A stretch of DNA of 64,000 bases from positions 1,002,493 to 1,066,492 of the forward strand of contig NZ_KB891316.1 in NCBI RefSeq assembly GCF_000373385.1, read 5' to 3'. The notes under the pieces were generated by a model, which was not told the origin of the DNA, did not search any database, and saw only the letters and a list, made by a program, of their open reading frames with translations. Below, piece by piece: positions 29,494-38,963 of this stretch. The stretch's first letter is position 1. The number at the start of each line of letters is the position of its first letter. The translations under genes and the position numbers were made by a program. The DNA is from Thiobacillus thioparus DSM 505 (GTDB lineage: Bacteria; Pseudomonadota; Gammaproteobacteria; Burkholderiales; Thiobacillaceae).

Positions 29494-30261
29494 TCACGAG
29501 TTGGGTTTCGAAAGTCGTCGCCAGACCAGCAACGGCAGGCGCAGCACGAAACCGATGAACAGGCGCGTGTGCATCCAGGTCAGCAGCGCATTGTCGCGCA
29601 GGTACTTGAAATGTGAAACGCCGCCCTCGGCGGCGGACAGGTAGCGCACCGGCGCGTCGAGGTTGAGCGGCCGCACCCCGGCCCAGCACAGGCGGACGAC
29701 CGCCTCCGGATCGAAATCGAAGCGCCGCATGAAACGGTTGCGCCGCATGATGCGCATCAGCGGCGCGATGGGATAGACGCGAAAGCCGTACAGCGAATCG
29801 CCGACGCCCATCCACAGCGTCTCCAGGTTGGCCCAGCCGTTCGATACCTTGCGGCCCTTGACGCGCAAGGCCGGCGCCTCCGGTCCGAACACCGGCTTGC
29901 CGAGCACCATCGCGCCCGGTTCGGCTTGCGACGCCAGCATGAAAGCCGGGATCAGCTCGGCCGGATGCTGGCCGTCTGAATCCATGGTCAACACATGCGT
30001 GTAGCCGGCGGCGGCGGCCTCAGTGATGCCTGCCAGTACCGCTGCGCCCTTGCCGCGGTTCTGCGGCAGCACGATGACGCGCAGGCCCGCATCGGTGGCG
30101 GCCAGCGCCTGCAAGGACTGCGCCGTGCCGTCGGTGCTGCCGTCGACGACGACCCACACCGGCGCCCACTGCGCGCGCGCCGCGCGTACCGTTTCCAGCA
30201 CCTTGGGGCCGGGGTTGTAGCTGGGGATCAGGACCAGATGGGTCGGCAAGGCATGTGGCAT
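29494..30261 (-). CDS. Family 2 glycosyltransferase (pigment cluster)
   Basis: 255 residues from ATG 30261. The GT-A fold is shown by L-I-P-S-Y-N-P-G, V-V-V-D-G-S-T-D-G-T, N-R-G-K-G-A-A-V and the metal-binding T-M-D-S-D-G-Q-H. A C-terminal hydrophobic segment ends R-L-F-I-G-F-V-L-R-L-P-L-L-V-W. It probably adds a sugar to the pigment or its lipid anchor. It lies 4 bases downstream of the PlsC-like gene. Confidence 0.87.
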   Translation of the reverse strand: MPHALPTHLVLIPSYNPGPKVLETVRAARAQWAPVWVVVDGSTDGTAQSLQALAATDAGLRVIVLPQNRGKGAAVLAGITEAAAAGYTHVLTMDSDGQHPAELIPAFMLASQAEPGAMVLGKPVFGPEAPALRVKGRKVSNGWANLETLWMGVGDSLYGFRVYPIAPLMRIMRRNRFMRRFDFDPEAVVRLCWAGVRPLNLDAPVRYLSAAEGGVSHFKYLRDNALLTWMHTRLFIGFVLRLPLLVWRRLSKPNS

Positions 30262-30265
30262 GGCT

Positions 30266-31039
30266 TCAGGCGGCGGTCGGCAGCGGAGCTGTGCCCAGTT
30301 CCGTGCGGAAATAGGCCTCCAGTTCGGCGGTGAAGGCGGCAACGTCGGCCGGCGGCGGAAAGCGCCGGCCGAGCCGGATGCGGAAGGAGAGCGGCAGTTC
30401 CGGGCGCCGCAACAGCGGCCAGGACTTGCCAAGATAAGGCGTGGAAAACTCGATCAGCAGCGTCTGCACCGGCACGCCGGCACGCTTGGAAATCAGGCCG
30501 ACGATCGGCTGGCAGGCATCGACCGGGAAACGCGTCGTCCGCGTACCTTCCGGAAACACCACGACGTGCGCGCCGTGTCGCAATTCCTCGCGCGCATTCA
30601 GGATCATCTCCAGGGGGGCACTGTTGCTGATGTAACGGGCGAGGCGGGCGGCCGCGCCGAACAGGATGTTGTTCAGCAGGCTCGCCTTCATCACGCAGAC
30701 GGCATTCGGCAGGCGTGAGACGATCATCACTGCGTCAAGCAGGGAAGGGTGGTTGGCCGCAACGATCAGCGGTCCCTGACCACGCAGGCGGTCGAGTTCG
30801 GACAGGTCGAAGCGCGAGGTACACAGCAGCGTCAGCAAGCCGAGGTAGCCGCGCGAGCCGCCGGAAATGAACGCCCGCCCCAGTGGCTGGCCGATGCGGC
30901 GCGGCAGCAACGGATGGAGCAGCATCGCGAACGGCAGCCAGAGGAGGCAGATCGCCGCCAGCGCGCCCAGGCCGATGACCATGCCGAGATATTCGTAGGC
31001 GACCCACAGCGGGTTGCGCGTAGGCCGGCGTTCACTCAT
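30266..31039 (-). CDS. PlsC-like 1-acylglycerol-3-phosphate acyltransferase (pigment cluster)
   Basis: 257 residues from ATG 31039. An N-terminal membrane helix pair is followed by the acyltransferase motifs N-H-P-S-L-L-D (catalytic H-x4-D) and F-P-E-G-T-R. Together with the LpxL-like enzyme on the other operon, it suggests the polyene is esterified to a lipid. It overlaps the upstream MipA gene by 8 bases. Confidence 0.87.
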   Translation of the reverse strand: MSERRPTRNPLWVAYEYLGMVIGLGALAAICLLWLPFAMLLHPLLPRRIGQPLGRAFISGGSRGYLGLLTLLCTSRFDLSELDRLRGQGPLIVAANHPSLLDAVMIVSRLPNAVCVMKASLLNNILFGAAARLARYISNSAPLEMILNAREELRHGAHVVVFPEGTRTTRFPVDACQPIVGLISKRAGVPVQTLLIEFSTPYLGKSWPLLRRPELPLSFRIRLGRRFPPPADVAAFTAELEAYFRTELGTAPLPTAA

Positions 31040-31868
31040 CGACGCACACACGGGTCGACGACTCGCCGAATATCCACGACACGGCGACACCGCCGGCGAA
31101 ATAATTCTGACTGCGCACGAGCGGGCTGTCCTCGAAGCTCACGCCGGCGAGGTTGTCATAGCGCACGAAGGCGCCGATCCAGGTTTGCCTGAAACGCTTC
31201 GACGCCGACGCCAGCAACTGCATGCCGGCATAGCCCGACTGGGCCGCGTAGGCCGGACGAATGGCGGTCGCATACTGCGGGGCGACGCCGTAGTAATAGT
31301 CATGCTGGCGCTGCTCGCCGAACAGCGGTCCGGCGAGCAGGCCGAATTTCCAGCCCGGCAGCCCAGGGACGTCGGTGACATCGAGATTCAGCTTGGGGTG
31401 AGCCACCCAGCCGATATGGCGGGGCGTGCGTTCCAGCGTGTAGGCGGCACGCAGCGGCAGCAGCAGCTTCACGGAGCGTGCCCGGTTTTCCGAGCGCCAC
31501 AGCGTGACGTCTAGCTCGGGGCCGATTTCGAAGGTCGCCGCCAGATCCGGCATGCCGGCGCGGGCGACGATCTCGTCGCTCGTGGCCGGCGGCGACAGCG
31601 CCGCCGACACCGTCAGTTCGAGCCGGTCGGACCCGAACAGCTGCCCCCGCAGGCCGTGGCGGTCCGCCTTCAATATCTTTCCGTGGTAGGTGAAATAGGG
31701 AATCGGCATCAGGAAATTCGTCGTCTGGTCCGAGCCGCGATAAGCCGGGAAACTCAGCGCAGCAATGCCGGCCCCGACTTCCCACAGCGGCTGCTCCTCG
31801 GCGGCCTGCGCGGCCGGCACAGCCAGCGCCAGCACCAGCACGACAGCGGCACTGCTTACCGTGAACAT
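31032..31868 (-). CDS. MipA/OmpV-family outer-membrane protein
   Basis: 278 residues from ATG 31868 with a signal peptide (V-S-S-A-A-V-V-L-V-L-A-L-A-V-P-A-A-Q-A). The MipA/OmpV beta-barrel pattern is seen: G-A-G-I-A-A-L-S-F-P-A-Y-R-G-S-D-Q, Y-F-T-Y-H-G, alternating strands, and a final I-F-G-E-S region. The ATG shares its A with the TGA of the upstream chorismatase gene (TGATG). It may help place the pigment in the outer membrane; this is inferred from context. Confidence 0.83.
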   Translation of the reverse strand: MFTVSSAAVVLVLALAVPAAQAAEEQPLWEVGAGIAALSFPAYRGSDQTTNFLMPIPYFTYHGKILKADRHGLRGQLFGSDRLELTVSAALSPPATSDEIVARAGMPDLAATFEIGPELDVTLWRSENRARSVKLLLPLRAAYTLERTPRHIGWVAHPKLNLDVTDVPGLPGWKFGLLAGPLFGEQRQHDYYYGVAPQYATAIRPAYAAQSGYAGMQLLASASKRFRQTWIGAFVRYDNLAGVSFEDSPLVRSQNYFAGGVAVSWIFGESSTRVCVDE

Positions 31869-32872
31869 CAGTCCTGCCCCAGCGTGTGCAAAGCCATCGC
31901 CTCGATTTCGAGCAACAGGTCGGCACGGCAGATGTCGGCCTGCACGTAGAGCACGTCCGCCCCGCCGACCGATGATGCGAGCGTGTCGCGGATCACGGGG
32001 AAATCGGCCGCCCGGCGCACATAGACGCGGTACACCAGTTCGTCGAGCGCGAAAGGCCGCGAACGCGCCGCGCGATTGGCCTCGGCGACGACTGCGGCGA
32101 TATTGCCCAGCGCCTCGCGGCATTGCCCGGCGACGTCGTCGGGGTGAATCGTACGGTAGCCGACGATGCTGGCCGTGCCGGAAATGAACAGGATTTCCTG
32201 CCCGGGCGGGTGAACCAGCGCCGCGCGCGAGAAGATCGGCGCACGCGGTCCGTATTCGGCCGGATAGTCGCAGGCGCTGACCTGACGGGGATTCTCGATC
32301 GGCACGGCCGGCATCGCACCGGCCAGGAAGGCGATCGACAGCGGACCGCTGGCCAGGCCAAGGGCGCAGGCCGCCGGCATGTTGCCGGTAGCGCTGCGGT
32401 GATGGGCGATGAACGCATTCTGGCGGCCGATATTGAACTGGCGGTAGCGTTCCAGTTCATGCGTCTCGGCATTGATGTCGCTCATGTAGTTCCAGATTCG
32501 CCACAGATGCGGCAGCTTCTGCGTGTCGAGCAGGCGGAAGATGCGGTGGTAGGCTTCCTCGCTCGCGGCCTGCAGCGGCGGGCGGTCAGCCATCGCGGCA
32601 AATTGGGCCTCGTCCAGATCGATGACGCCGAACAGGATGTCGCCGGCCCGCCGCCAGGTGATGCCCTCGCTCGCGCCGTGCACGCACGGGCTGGCCAGCC
32701 GCCAGGTTTCCTGAACGGCGGCCGTCTCCGCGCCGAGCAGGGGCGCGCAGATCGCCTGGATCGGCCATCCGGACGCGGCCACGGACACCGCCTGACCCAC
32801 CAGGCTGCCGCCGAGTTCGCTTCCGGTATGACGTGAAGTGGGGGGCGACGAGGAATGAAATTGCAGCGTCAC
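31868..32872 (-). CDS. FkbO/Hyg5/XanB2-family chorismatase
   Basis: 334 residues from GTG 32872. Family features are R-Y-R-Q-F-N-I-G-R-Q-N-A-F near the middle, F-S-R-A-A-L-V, and the C-terminal RidA-like half with L-F-I-S-G-T-A-S-I-V-G-Y-R-T-I-H. XanB2 hydrolyses chorismate to 3- and 4-hydroxybenzoate, giving the starter for xanthomonadin and a ubiquinone precursor. The same role fits here, feeding the AMP ligase at 18695-20038. Which hydroxybenzoate isomer is made cannot be told from motifs alone. The start overlaps the halogenase stop by one base. Confidence 0.87.
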   Translation of the reverse strand: MTLQFHSSSPPTSRHTGSELGGSLVGQAVSVAASGWPIQAICAPLLGAETAAVQETWRLASPCVHGASEGITWRRAGDILFGVIDLDEAQFAAMADRPPLQAASEEAYHRIFRLLDTQKLPHLWRIWNYMSDINAETHELERYRQFNIGRQNAFIAHHRSATGNMPAACALGLASGPLSIAFLAGAMPAVPIENPRQVSACDYPAEYGPRAPIFSRAALVHPPGQEILFISGTASIVGYRTIHPDDVAGQCREALGNIAAVVAEANRAARSRPFALDELVYRVYVRRAADFPVIRDTLASSVGGADVLYVQADICRADLLLEIEAMALHTLGQD

Positions 32873-34045
32873 TATGCGTTGTACACGGCCGGGTCATCGA
32901 CCTTGCGGATGTTGGAGCGCCGCTCTTTCCAGGCCATGAAGGCACGCCTGGGCTGGAGCACGTTGGCGAAGTAGTAGCGCGCCTTGAAGATCCAGATCGA
33001 GCGCCAGATCGGCGTCCTGCCGAAGATGTCGCCGACCAGTACCGACAGCAGCGCCTCCTTCACCCGGAAGACGTTTTTCGGGCCCATGAAAAAGTCGCGC
33101 ATGATCGGATTGGTGATCCGGTAGATGAACCAGGAGAACTGCTTCGGGCCGCGCCGCATCCGCGCATCGAAACGCTTCAGCGCAGCCGGTGCGGCCCCCG
33201 GGTTCGCCAGGCAGGCGGCCTCGGCCCCGATCACGCCGCTGTTCATCGCCAGCCGCACGCCCGACGAGACCACCGGGTCGATGAAGGCATAAGCATCGCC
33301 GAGCAGCAGGTAGTGGGTCCCGTGGGTGCGTTCGGCGACGTACGAGAAATTGCCGGTCGCCTCGACCTCGGTCAGCAGGTTCGCGTCCTTCAGGCGCAGC
33401 GCCAGTTCCGGGCAGGTCGCGACGTTGTCCAGCCTGCAGGCTGTGCGATCCCTTGGTTTTCATGTGATGGGGCCAGGTCACCATGCCGACGCTGGTGGTG
33501 TCGTTCGTCATAGGGATGAACCAGAACCAGCCATGGTCGAACCAGAAAATCGTGATGTTGCCTTCGTCCTGGCCGGCGTGACGACGGGCAGGGGCAAAGT
33601 GGCCATAGACCGCCGGACTGTTGTGCCGAGGGTTGCGGTGCTTGATCTGGAAACGGCCGGCGTTGCGGACCAGGATGTCATCGAATTCGGCGCGCTTGAC
33701 CTGGTAGGCGTAGGGCATAGACTTGTCTCACACCTCGGCGAAATGGAAGACTTGGGGGCGGTCGTGGTAGGGCGACACGAATTCGGCTGCCCATTTTTCC
33801 ATGCCGACCGCCGTCACTTCGTCGGCCCCGCCGAGCCGCTCGAACAGGGGCAGGCTGGCTGCCAGCAGCGACCCGCCGATGTGGAAGCGCGGATACCGCG
33901 CCTTCTCCAGCAGCACCACCCGGTAGCCCTTTTCCGCCAGCAACGGCGCCACCGTCGACCCGGCGGCCCTCCCGCCGACCACCAGTACATCGCATTGAGA
34001 ACGTTCCACCCTTTGATCTTGCTGTTCCATTGGCTCAATTTTCAC
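32872..34045 (-). pseudogene. Decayed flavin-dependent halogenase (tryptophan-halogenase-like)
   Basis: The N-terminal FAD motif is V-L-V-V-G-G-R-A-A-G-S (near 33990), followed by Y-P-R-F-H-I-G-G-S-L. An in-frame TGA stands at 33728-33730, after which the same frame resumes with D-K-S-M-P-Y-A-Y-Q-V. Near 33655 the frame jumps from L-V-R-N-A-G to I-K-H-R-N-P-R-H-N-S, where relatives have about 50 more residues, so a deletion is likely. A frameshift near 33440 separates the W-F-D-H-G-W-F-W-F-I-P part from the C-terminal part (V-V-S-S-G-V-R-L-A-M-N-S-G). Such halogenases occur in xanthomonadin-type clusters. Confidence 0.88.
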
Positions 34046-34125
34046 AGTCTTTCCTGTCTCGAAGGCGCGAGCCTATCATCTGTGCGGCTTGCCCCTTGCG
34101 GGCAACGAAATCATATCGGTGGGAC

Positions 34126-35074
<949 letters not shown>

Positions 35075-35093
35075 CAGGCCCGAAACCGCCGGC

Positions 35094-35513
35094 TTACTGC
35101 ACGGTCAGGCGTTTGGCCGCGGCCACTGCTTTTTTCGGCAGCACCAGCTCCAGCACGCCATCCTGATAACGGGCGCTTGCGCTTGCCTCGTCGATCTCGT
35201 GCTCGAGCGCGAAGCTGCGACCGACGCGGCCGACATAACGCTCGCGGCGCAGCACTTTCTCGCCGTCCTTCTGTTCGGTGAGTTTTTTCGTCTCGGCGCT
35301 GATCGATACGGTATTGCCGTCGATGGTGATATGGATATCGTCCTTGTTCACGCCCGGAATATCGGCGTGCACGGCGTAGCCTGTTTCATCCTCTTTCACA
35401 TCCATGCGAATCTGCAGCATGTCCCTGTCCAGCTTCACGGGGCGGAAAAAGCCGCGGAACAGGTTGTCCAGGGAATCGGTTTCGAACGGATCGTAGCGGG
35501 TCATGTTAGACAT
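35094..35513 (-). CDS. Hsp20/alpha-crystallin small heat-shock protein
   Basis: 139 residues from ATG 35513, preceded by a strong SD (GGAGGA). The alpha-crystallin domain covers about residues 38-130 (A-D-I-P-G-V-N-K-D-D-I-H-I, R-E-R-Y-V-G-R-V-G-R-S-F-A-L, G-V-L-E-L-V-L-P-K-K). It holds unfolding proteins in the cytosol. A heat-shock sigma promoter lies upstream and a terminator downstream, so it is a single-gene unit. Confidence 0.93.
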   Translation of the reverse strand: MSNMTRYDPFETDSLDNLFRGFFRPVKLDRDMLQIRMDVKEDETGYAVHADIPGVNKDDIHITIDGNTVSISAETKKLTEQKDGEKVLRRERYVGRVGRSFALEHEIDEASASARYQDGVLELVLPKKAVAAAKRLTVQ

Positions 35514-35554
35514 CGTGTCCTCCTTCTGGTTGACAAACGTTGCGGATACGCATG

Positions 35555-35583
35555 ATCTGGGGCAGCCCATCCGGTTTTTCAAG
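35555..35583 (-). promoter_or_regulatory. Heat-shock (sigma-32) promoter of hsp20
   Basis: On the - strand, CTTGAAA (35583-35577) is followed after 14 bases by CCCCAGAT (35562-35555). The sigma-32 consensus is CTTGAAA and CCCCATnT with 11-16 bases between, so the match is near perfect. It lies 42 bases upstream of the hsp20 ATG. Confidence 0.85.
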
Positions 35584-35657
35584 AGGCTGGCTTGTCCCTT
35601 TGGGCAGCAGCCTCTAAAGTGCCTACGCCCCCGCGATGCGGGAACAAGGATCATTTG

Positions 35658-36224
35658 ATGAGCACACTCGACGCGCAGACCTGGTTGACCGACCATGGGG
35701 ACTATCTGTTCCGGGTGGCACGATGCCAGTTGCACTCCGACGAACTGGCCGAGGACGCCGTGCAGGAAACCCTGCTCGCCGCGATCGCTGCCCAGGCCCG
35801 CTACGCGGGCGATGCCAGCCCGCGCACCTGGCTCACCGGCATCCTCAAGCACAAGATCGTCGACCTGATCCGGAAACAGATGCGCGAAGTCGCGCTTCCC
35901 TGCGACGAAGAGGGCGAGGAAGCCGTCGACCTCCTGTTCAGGCAGGATGGCCACTGGGCCGAACCGCTGCGGCCCTGGGGCAATCCGCAGGCCGAGGCCG
36001 AACTCAGCCAGTTGCGGCGCGTGCTGGACGAATGTGCCGATCGTTTGAAGCCTGCCATGGCCCAGGTGTTCAGCCTGCGCGAGATCGCCGGCATGGAAAC
36101 CGAAGAAATTTGTAAGGAACTCGGCATCTCGCCGACCAACTGCTGGGTACTGCTGCATCGCGCGCGATTGTTCATGCGGCAATGCCTGGAATTGAATGGC
36201 TTTTCGAAGGCAGGTGCAGCATGA
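35658..36224 (+). CDS. ECF-type RNA polymerase sigma factor of the bufferin/copper locus
   Basis: 188 residues from ATG 35658. Sigma-2 region: Y-L-F-R-V-A-R-C-Q-L, then A-E-D-A-V-Q-E-T-L-L-A-A. Sigma-4 helix-turn-helix: V-F-S-L-R-E-I-A-G-M-E-T-E-E-I-C-K-E-L-G-I-S. ATGA overlap couples it to a zinc-finger anti-sigma gene, and the bufferin operon follows 69 bases later. It most likely switches on that operon under metal stress; this is inferred from context. Confidence 0.9.
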   Translation: MSTLDAQTWLTDHGDYLFRVARCQLHSDELAEDAVQETLLAAIAAQARYAGDASPRTWLTGILKHKIVDLIRKQMREVALPCDEEGEEAVDLLFRQDGHWAEPLRPWGNPQAEAELSQLRRVLDECADRLKPAMAQVFSLREIAGMETEEICKELGISPTNCWVLLHRARLFMRQCLELNGFSKAGAA

Positions 36225-36478
36225 AGTGGATACCGACATGCAAGGAAACCACCGTGCTCGCCTCACGTGCGATGGACGTGGGGCTGCCGTTTGCAGACCG
36301 GATGGCCATGCATCTGCACTTGGCCATTTGCGAGAACTGCGCCCGCTTCGCCCGGCAGCTGCAGGAAATGCGCCGCCTGTTCCGCGCAGATGCGGATGCC
36401 GGCGATGACGCAAGGGGACTCACCGACGCGGCCCGCCAGCGCATCGCAACCGAATTGCAGGACAAGCTCGGTCACTGA
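36221..36478 (+). CDS. Zinc-finger anti-sigma factor (zf-HC2 type), soluble
   Basis: 85 residues from ATG 36221. The zinc-binding H-L-A-I-C-E-N-C motif (H-x3-C-x2-C) lies near residue 33, with an upstream Cys in I-P-T-C-K-E-T. No membrane helix is seen, unlike many anti-sigma factors, so signal sensing may be direct (for example metal or thiol oxidation on the Cys residues). The gene overlaps the sigma gene by 4 bases. Confidence 0.82.
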   Translation: MKWIPTCKETTVLASRAMDVGLPFADRMAMHLHLAICENCARFARQLQEMRRLFRADADAGDDARGLTDAARQRIATELQDKLGH

Positions 36479-36547
36479 GCGTGTTGCAAGAAGCCGGAAT
36501 CCTCCGGTGTTGTCGTAACTTTTTTAAATAGTGTTAGGAGAAAAATC

Positions 36548-36859
36548 GTGTCGAAAAAATCCCTGTTCGTCGCTGCGGCGGGTTCCGCGTTCGTTGCCAG
36601 CATGGCGGCCGCCCCCCTTGCTTCCGCCGCAAGCAACCCCTTCACCCTGTCCGCGCTCTCGAGCGGCTACCTGGTGGCCGACAACCAGGCCGCCAAGCCT
36701 GCAGACGGCAAATGCGGCGCCACCAAGAAAAAAGCCGAAGAAGTCGAGATGCAGGCCACCGACAAGAAGATGCCGGAAGGCAAGTGCGGCGAGGGCAAGT
36801 GCGGCGCCCCCAAGAAAGCCCCCAAGGCTGACGGGATGAACAAAGGCGACATGAAGTAA
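36548..36859 (+). CDS. Bufferin-type RiPP precursor (BufA, DUF2282-like)
   Basis: 103 residues from GTG 36548 with an SD AGGAG 8 bases upstream. There is a long signal peptide (M-S-K-K-S-L-F-V-A-A-A-G, cleavage near L-A-S-A-A-S) and a Lys-rich mature part with three Cys: Cys56 in D-G-K-C-G, Cys80 in E-G-K-C-G and Cys85 in E-G-K-C-G. E-G-K-C-G is the bufferin core motif; the MNIO enzyme encoded next is known in this family to convert such Cys residues to copper-binding heterocycles. The product would be exported and buffer copper in the periplasm. Confidence 0.85.
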   Translation: MSKKSLFVAAAGSAFVASMAAAPLASAASNPFTLSALSSGYLVADNQAAKPADGKCGATKKKAEEVEMQATDKKMPEGKCGEGKCGAPKKAPKADGMNKGDMK

Positions 36860-36861
36860 CC

Positions 36862-37713
36862 GTGAAGCCCCTGCGCCTGTCCGGTGCGGGGCTGGGCTTT
36901 CGGCGCGAACTCATCCCTTCGCTGAAAGCCCGCGTCCCTGACGCCATCGACTTTTTCGAGCTTGCTCCGGAGAACTGGATCGACATGGGCGGCGCGCGCG
37001 GCCGCGACCTGCGCGCCTTTACCGAGCGCTACCCGTTCGTCTGCCACGGCCTGTCGCTGTCGCTCGGCGGACCGTCCCCGCTCGACGACATGCTGCTGCA
37101 CAAAACCCGGCAGTTCATGGACACGCATCAAATCGTGCTGTTTACCGAGCATCTATCGTATTGCTCGGACGACGGCCATCTGTACGACCTGCTGCCGATC
37201 CCTTTCACGGAGGAGGCTGTCCGCTACATCGCGGCACGTATCCGGCGCACACAGGACATCCTGGAACGCCGCATCGCCATCGAAAATGCGTCGTTCTACG
37301 CGGCCGCACCGGTCGCCGACATGGACGAAGCGGGCTTTATTCGCGCCGTGCTGCAGGAAGCCGACTGCGACCTGCATCTCGACGTCAACAATGTCTATGT
37401 CAACAGCGTGAACCATCGCTACGACCCGCTCGGCTTCATCCGCGCCATGCCGACCGAACGCATCGTGTATCTGCACATGGCGGGGCATCACAACGAAGCG
37501 CAGGATCTGCTCATCGACACCCACGGCGCCGACGTGATCGACCCGGTATGGTCGCTGCTCGACGAAACCTACCGCGTCCACGGCGTCGCCCCCACGCTGC
37601 TGGAACGCGACTTCAACATTCCACCGCTGGCCGAGCTGGTACGCGAGGTCGAACATATCGCGCACATTCAGGCCGCCCACCGTCCACATGCCTCCGTCGC
37701 CCGCACGTCCTGA
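36862..37713 (+). CDS. MNIO (DUF692) multinuclear iron oxidase, bufferin maturase BufB
   Basis: 283 residues from GTG 36862, 2 bases after the precursor stop. It is a TIM-barrel DUF692 protein: F-F-E-L-A-P-E-N-W near residue 30, the metal-ligand regions C-H-G-L-S-L-S-L-G-G, F-T-E-H-L-S-Y, I-E-N-A-S-F-Y, D-V-N-N-V-Y-V-N and H-M-A-G-H. Relatives MbnB and TglH oxidise peptide Cys with iron and oxygen. It acts in the cytosol before export, together with the DUF2063 partner that overlaps its 3' end by 26 bases. Confidence 0.9.
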   Translation: MKPLRLSGAGLGFRRELIPSLKARVPDAIDFFELAPENWIDMGGARGRDLRAFTERYPFVCHGLSLSLGGPSPLDDMLLHKTRQFMDTHQIVLFTEHLSYCSDDGHLYDLLPIPFTEEAVRYIAARIRRTQDILERRIAIENASFYAAAPVADMDEAGFIRAVLQEADCDLHLDVNNVYVNSVNHRYDPLGFIRAMPTERIVYLHMAGHHNEAQDLLIDTHGADVIDPVWSLLDETYRVHGVAPTLLERDFNIPPLAELVREVEHIAHIQAAHRPHASVARTS

Positions 37714-38464
37714 ATTCCAGCGCTACCAGTTCGCCTTCGCGGCGCATATCCGCGACCCCAAGGCGAACCCGCGTCCGCAGGGCGTGGACGCGCGGCGCAT
37801 GAAAATCTACAGCACGCTGCTCTATGACAATATCGAGGGATTCCTGCTCGCGTGCTTTCCGGTATTGCGGCAGGTGCTCGGCACGCGCAGGTGGACACGG
37901 CTGGTGCGCGCGTTCTTCAGCACGCATCGCTGCCGCACGCCCTACTTCCGGCAGATCCCCGACGAGTTCATCCAGTTCCTGCAGAACGAATGGGATGCGC
38001 CGGAAACCTACCCGCCCTGGACGCTCGCGCTGGCACACTACGAATGGATCGAGCTGGCACTGTCCGTGTCGGACCGCGTCGCCGATCGCGACATCGACAA
38101 CGCGGGCGACCTGGTCGATGGCTTTCCCATCCTGAACCCGGTACTGGCCAATCTGCATTACGACTGGCCGGTCCATCGAATCGGCCCGCGCCGCAAGATA
38201 CGGCCAGCGGACACCTGCCTGCTGGTATTCCGCGATGCGGCCGATCAAGTGCTGTTCAGCGAGATCAACGCCTTCACCGCACGCCTGCTGACCTTGCTGG
38301 AATCCGGCACGCTGAGCGGCCGCGCTGCCTTGCAACACATCGCCGCCGAAAGCCGTCATCCCGACCCCGCGCTGATCCTGCAGGCCGGCGGCGCGCTGCT
38401 GGAGGATATGCGGGTACGCGGCGCGATACTCGGCACGGCGGTTTCACCCGCTCACACCCGCTGA
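37688..38464 (+). CDS. DUF2063 partner protein (BufC)
   Basis: 258 residues. The N-terminal DUF2063 domain (F-Q-R-Y-Q-F-A-F-A-A-H-I-R-D-P, then Y-N-N/Y-D-N-I-E-G-F-L-L-A-C-F-P-V-L, and F-F-S-T-H-R-C-R-T-P-Y-F) is followed by a second alpha/beta part. DUF2063 proteins accompany MNIO enzymes and are thought to deliver or recognise the precursor peptide. It is the last gene of the + operon; no U-tracted terminator is visible after it. Confidence 0.87.
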   Translation: MPPSPARPEFQRYQFAFAAHIRDPKANPRPQGVDARRMKIYSTLLYDNIEGFLLACFPVLRQVLGTRRWTRLVRAFFSTHRCRTPYFRQIPDEFIQFLQNEWDAPETYPPWTLALAHYEWIELALSVSDRVADRDIDNAGDLVDGFPILNPVLANLHYDWPVHRIGPRRKIRPADTCLLVFRDAADQVLFSEINAFTARLLTLLESGTLSGRAALQHIAAESRHPDPALILQAGGALLEDMRVRGAILGTAVSPAHTR

Positions 38465-38490
38465 AGAACGGGTGCGATCGACGGAACTGC

Positions 38491-38946
38491 TCAGTGAGCG
38501 TGCTGCATCGGCATGGCGCCGCCCATGGCACGCGCTTCGGCCTTCACCTCGACGATCTGCTGTTTGCCGCCTGATTCGATCACCAGCGTGAGCGGGATAA
38601 CGTCGCCCACCGCGATCGGTTTTTTCAGATTCATCAGCATGATGTGGAAACCGCCCGGCTCCAGCGAGACGGTCTTGCCCTTCGGCAGATCGACTGTCTT
38701 CACTTCGCGCATCCGCATCACGTCGCCGTCCATTTTCATTTCGTGCACTTCCACCCGCGGCACGATGCTACTGGAAACGCCGACCAGGCGCGCATCGGCA
38801 TCCGACTGGATCTGCATGTAGGCGCCGCCGACGGGCTGGCCCGGCATGGTGGCGCGTACCCATGCGTCGGTCACGCTGATATTGGCGGCCCAGGCCGTCT
38901 GCGCTACCAGGCTGAAGACTGCTGCCATCATCCATCCATGTTTCAT
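38491..38946 (-). CDS. PCu(A)C periplasmic copper chaperone
   Basis: 151 residues with a signal peptide (cleavage near A-W-A-A-N). The copper ligands of the family are present: H-E-M-K-M-D near residue 68, then M-R-M, and G-G-F-H-I-M-L-M. A Met/His-rich tail (G-A-M-P-M-Q-H-A-H) may bind more metal. It delivers Cu(I) to cytochrome oxidase or other periplasmic targets. It is coupled to the outer-membrane gene upstream (17 bases apart) and convergent with bufC. Confidence 0.93.
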   Translation of the reverse strand: MKHGWMMAAVFSLVAQTAWAANISVTDAWVRATMPGQPVGGAYMQIQSDADARLVGVSSSIVPRVEVHEMKMDGDVMRMREVKTVDLPKGKTVSLEPGGFHIMLMNLKKPIAVGDVIPLTLVIESGGKQQIVEVKAEARAMGGAMPMQHAH

Positions 38947-38963
38947 TCCGGTTTCCTCTTCTC

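Noticed and set aside
34089..34105. TTGCCC/GGGCAA hairpin between argB and the halogenase remnant
   Set aside because: Stem of six pairs without a U-run; too weak to call a terminator, so it is only mentioned in the argB note.
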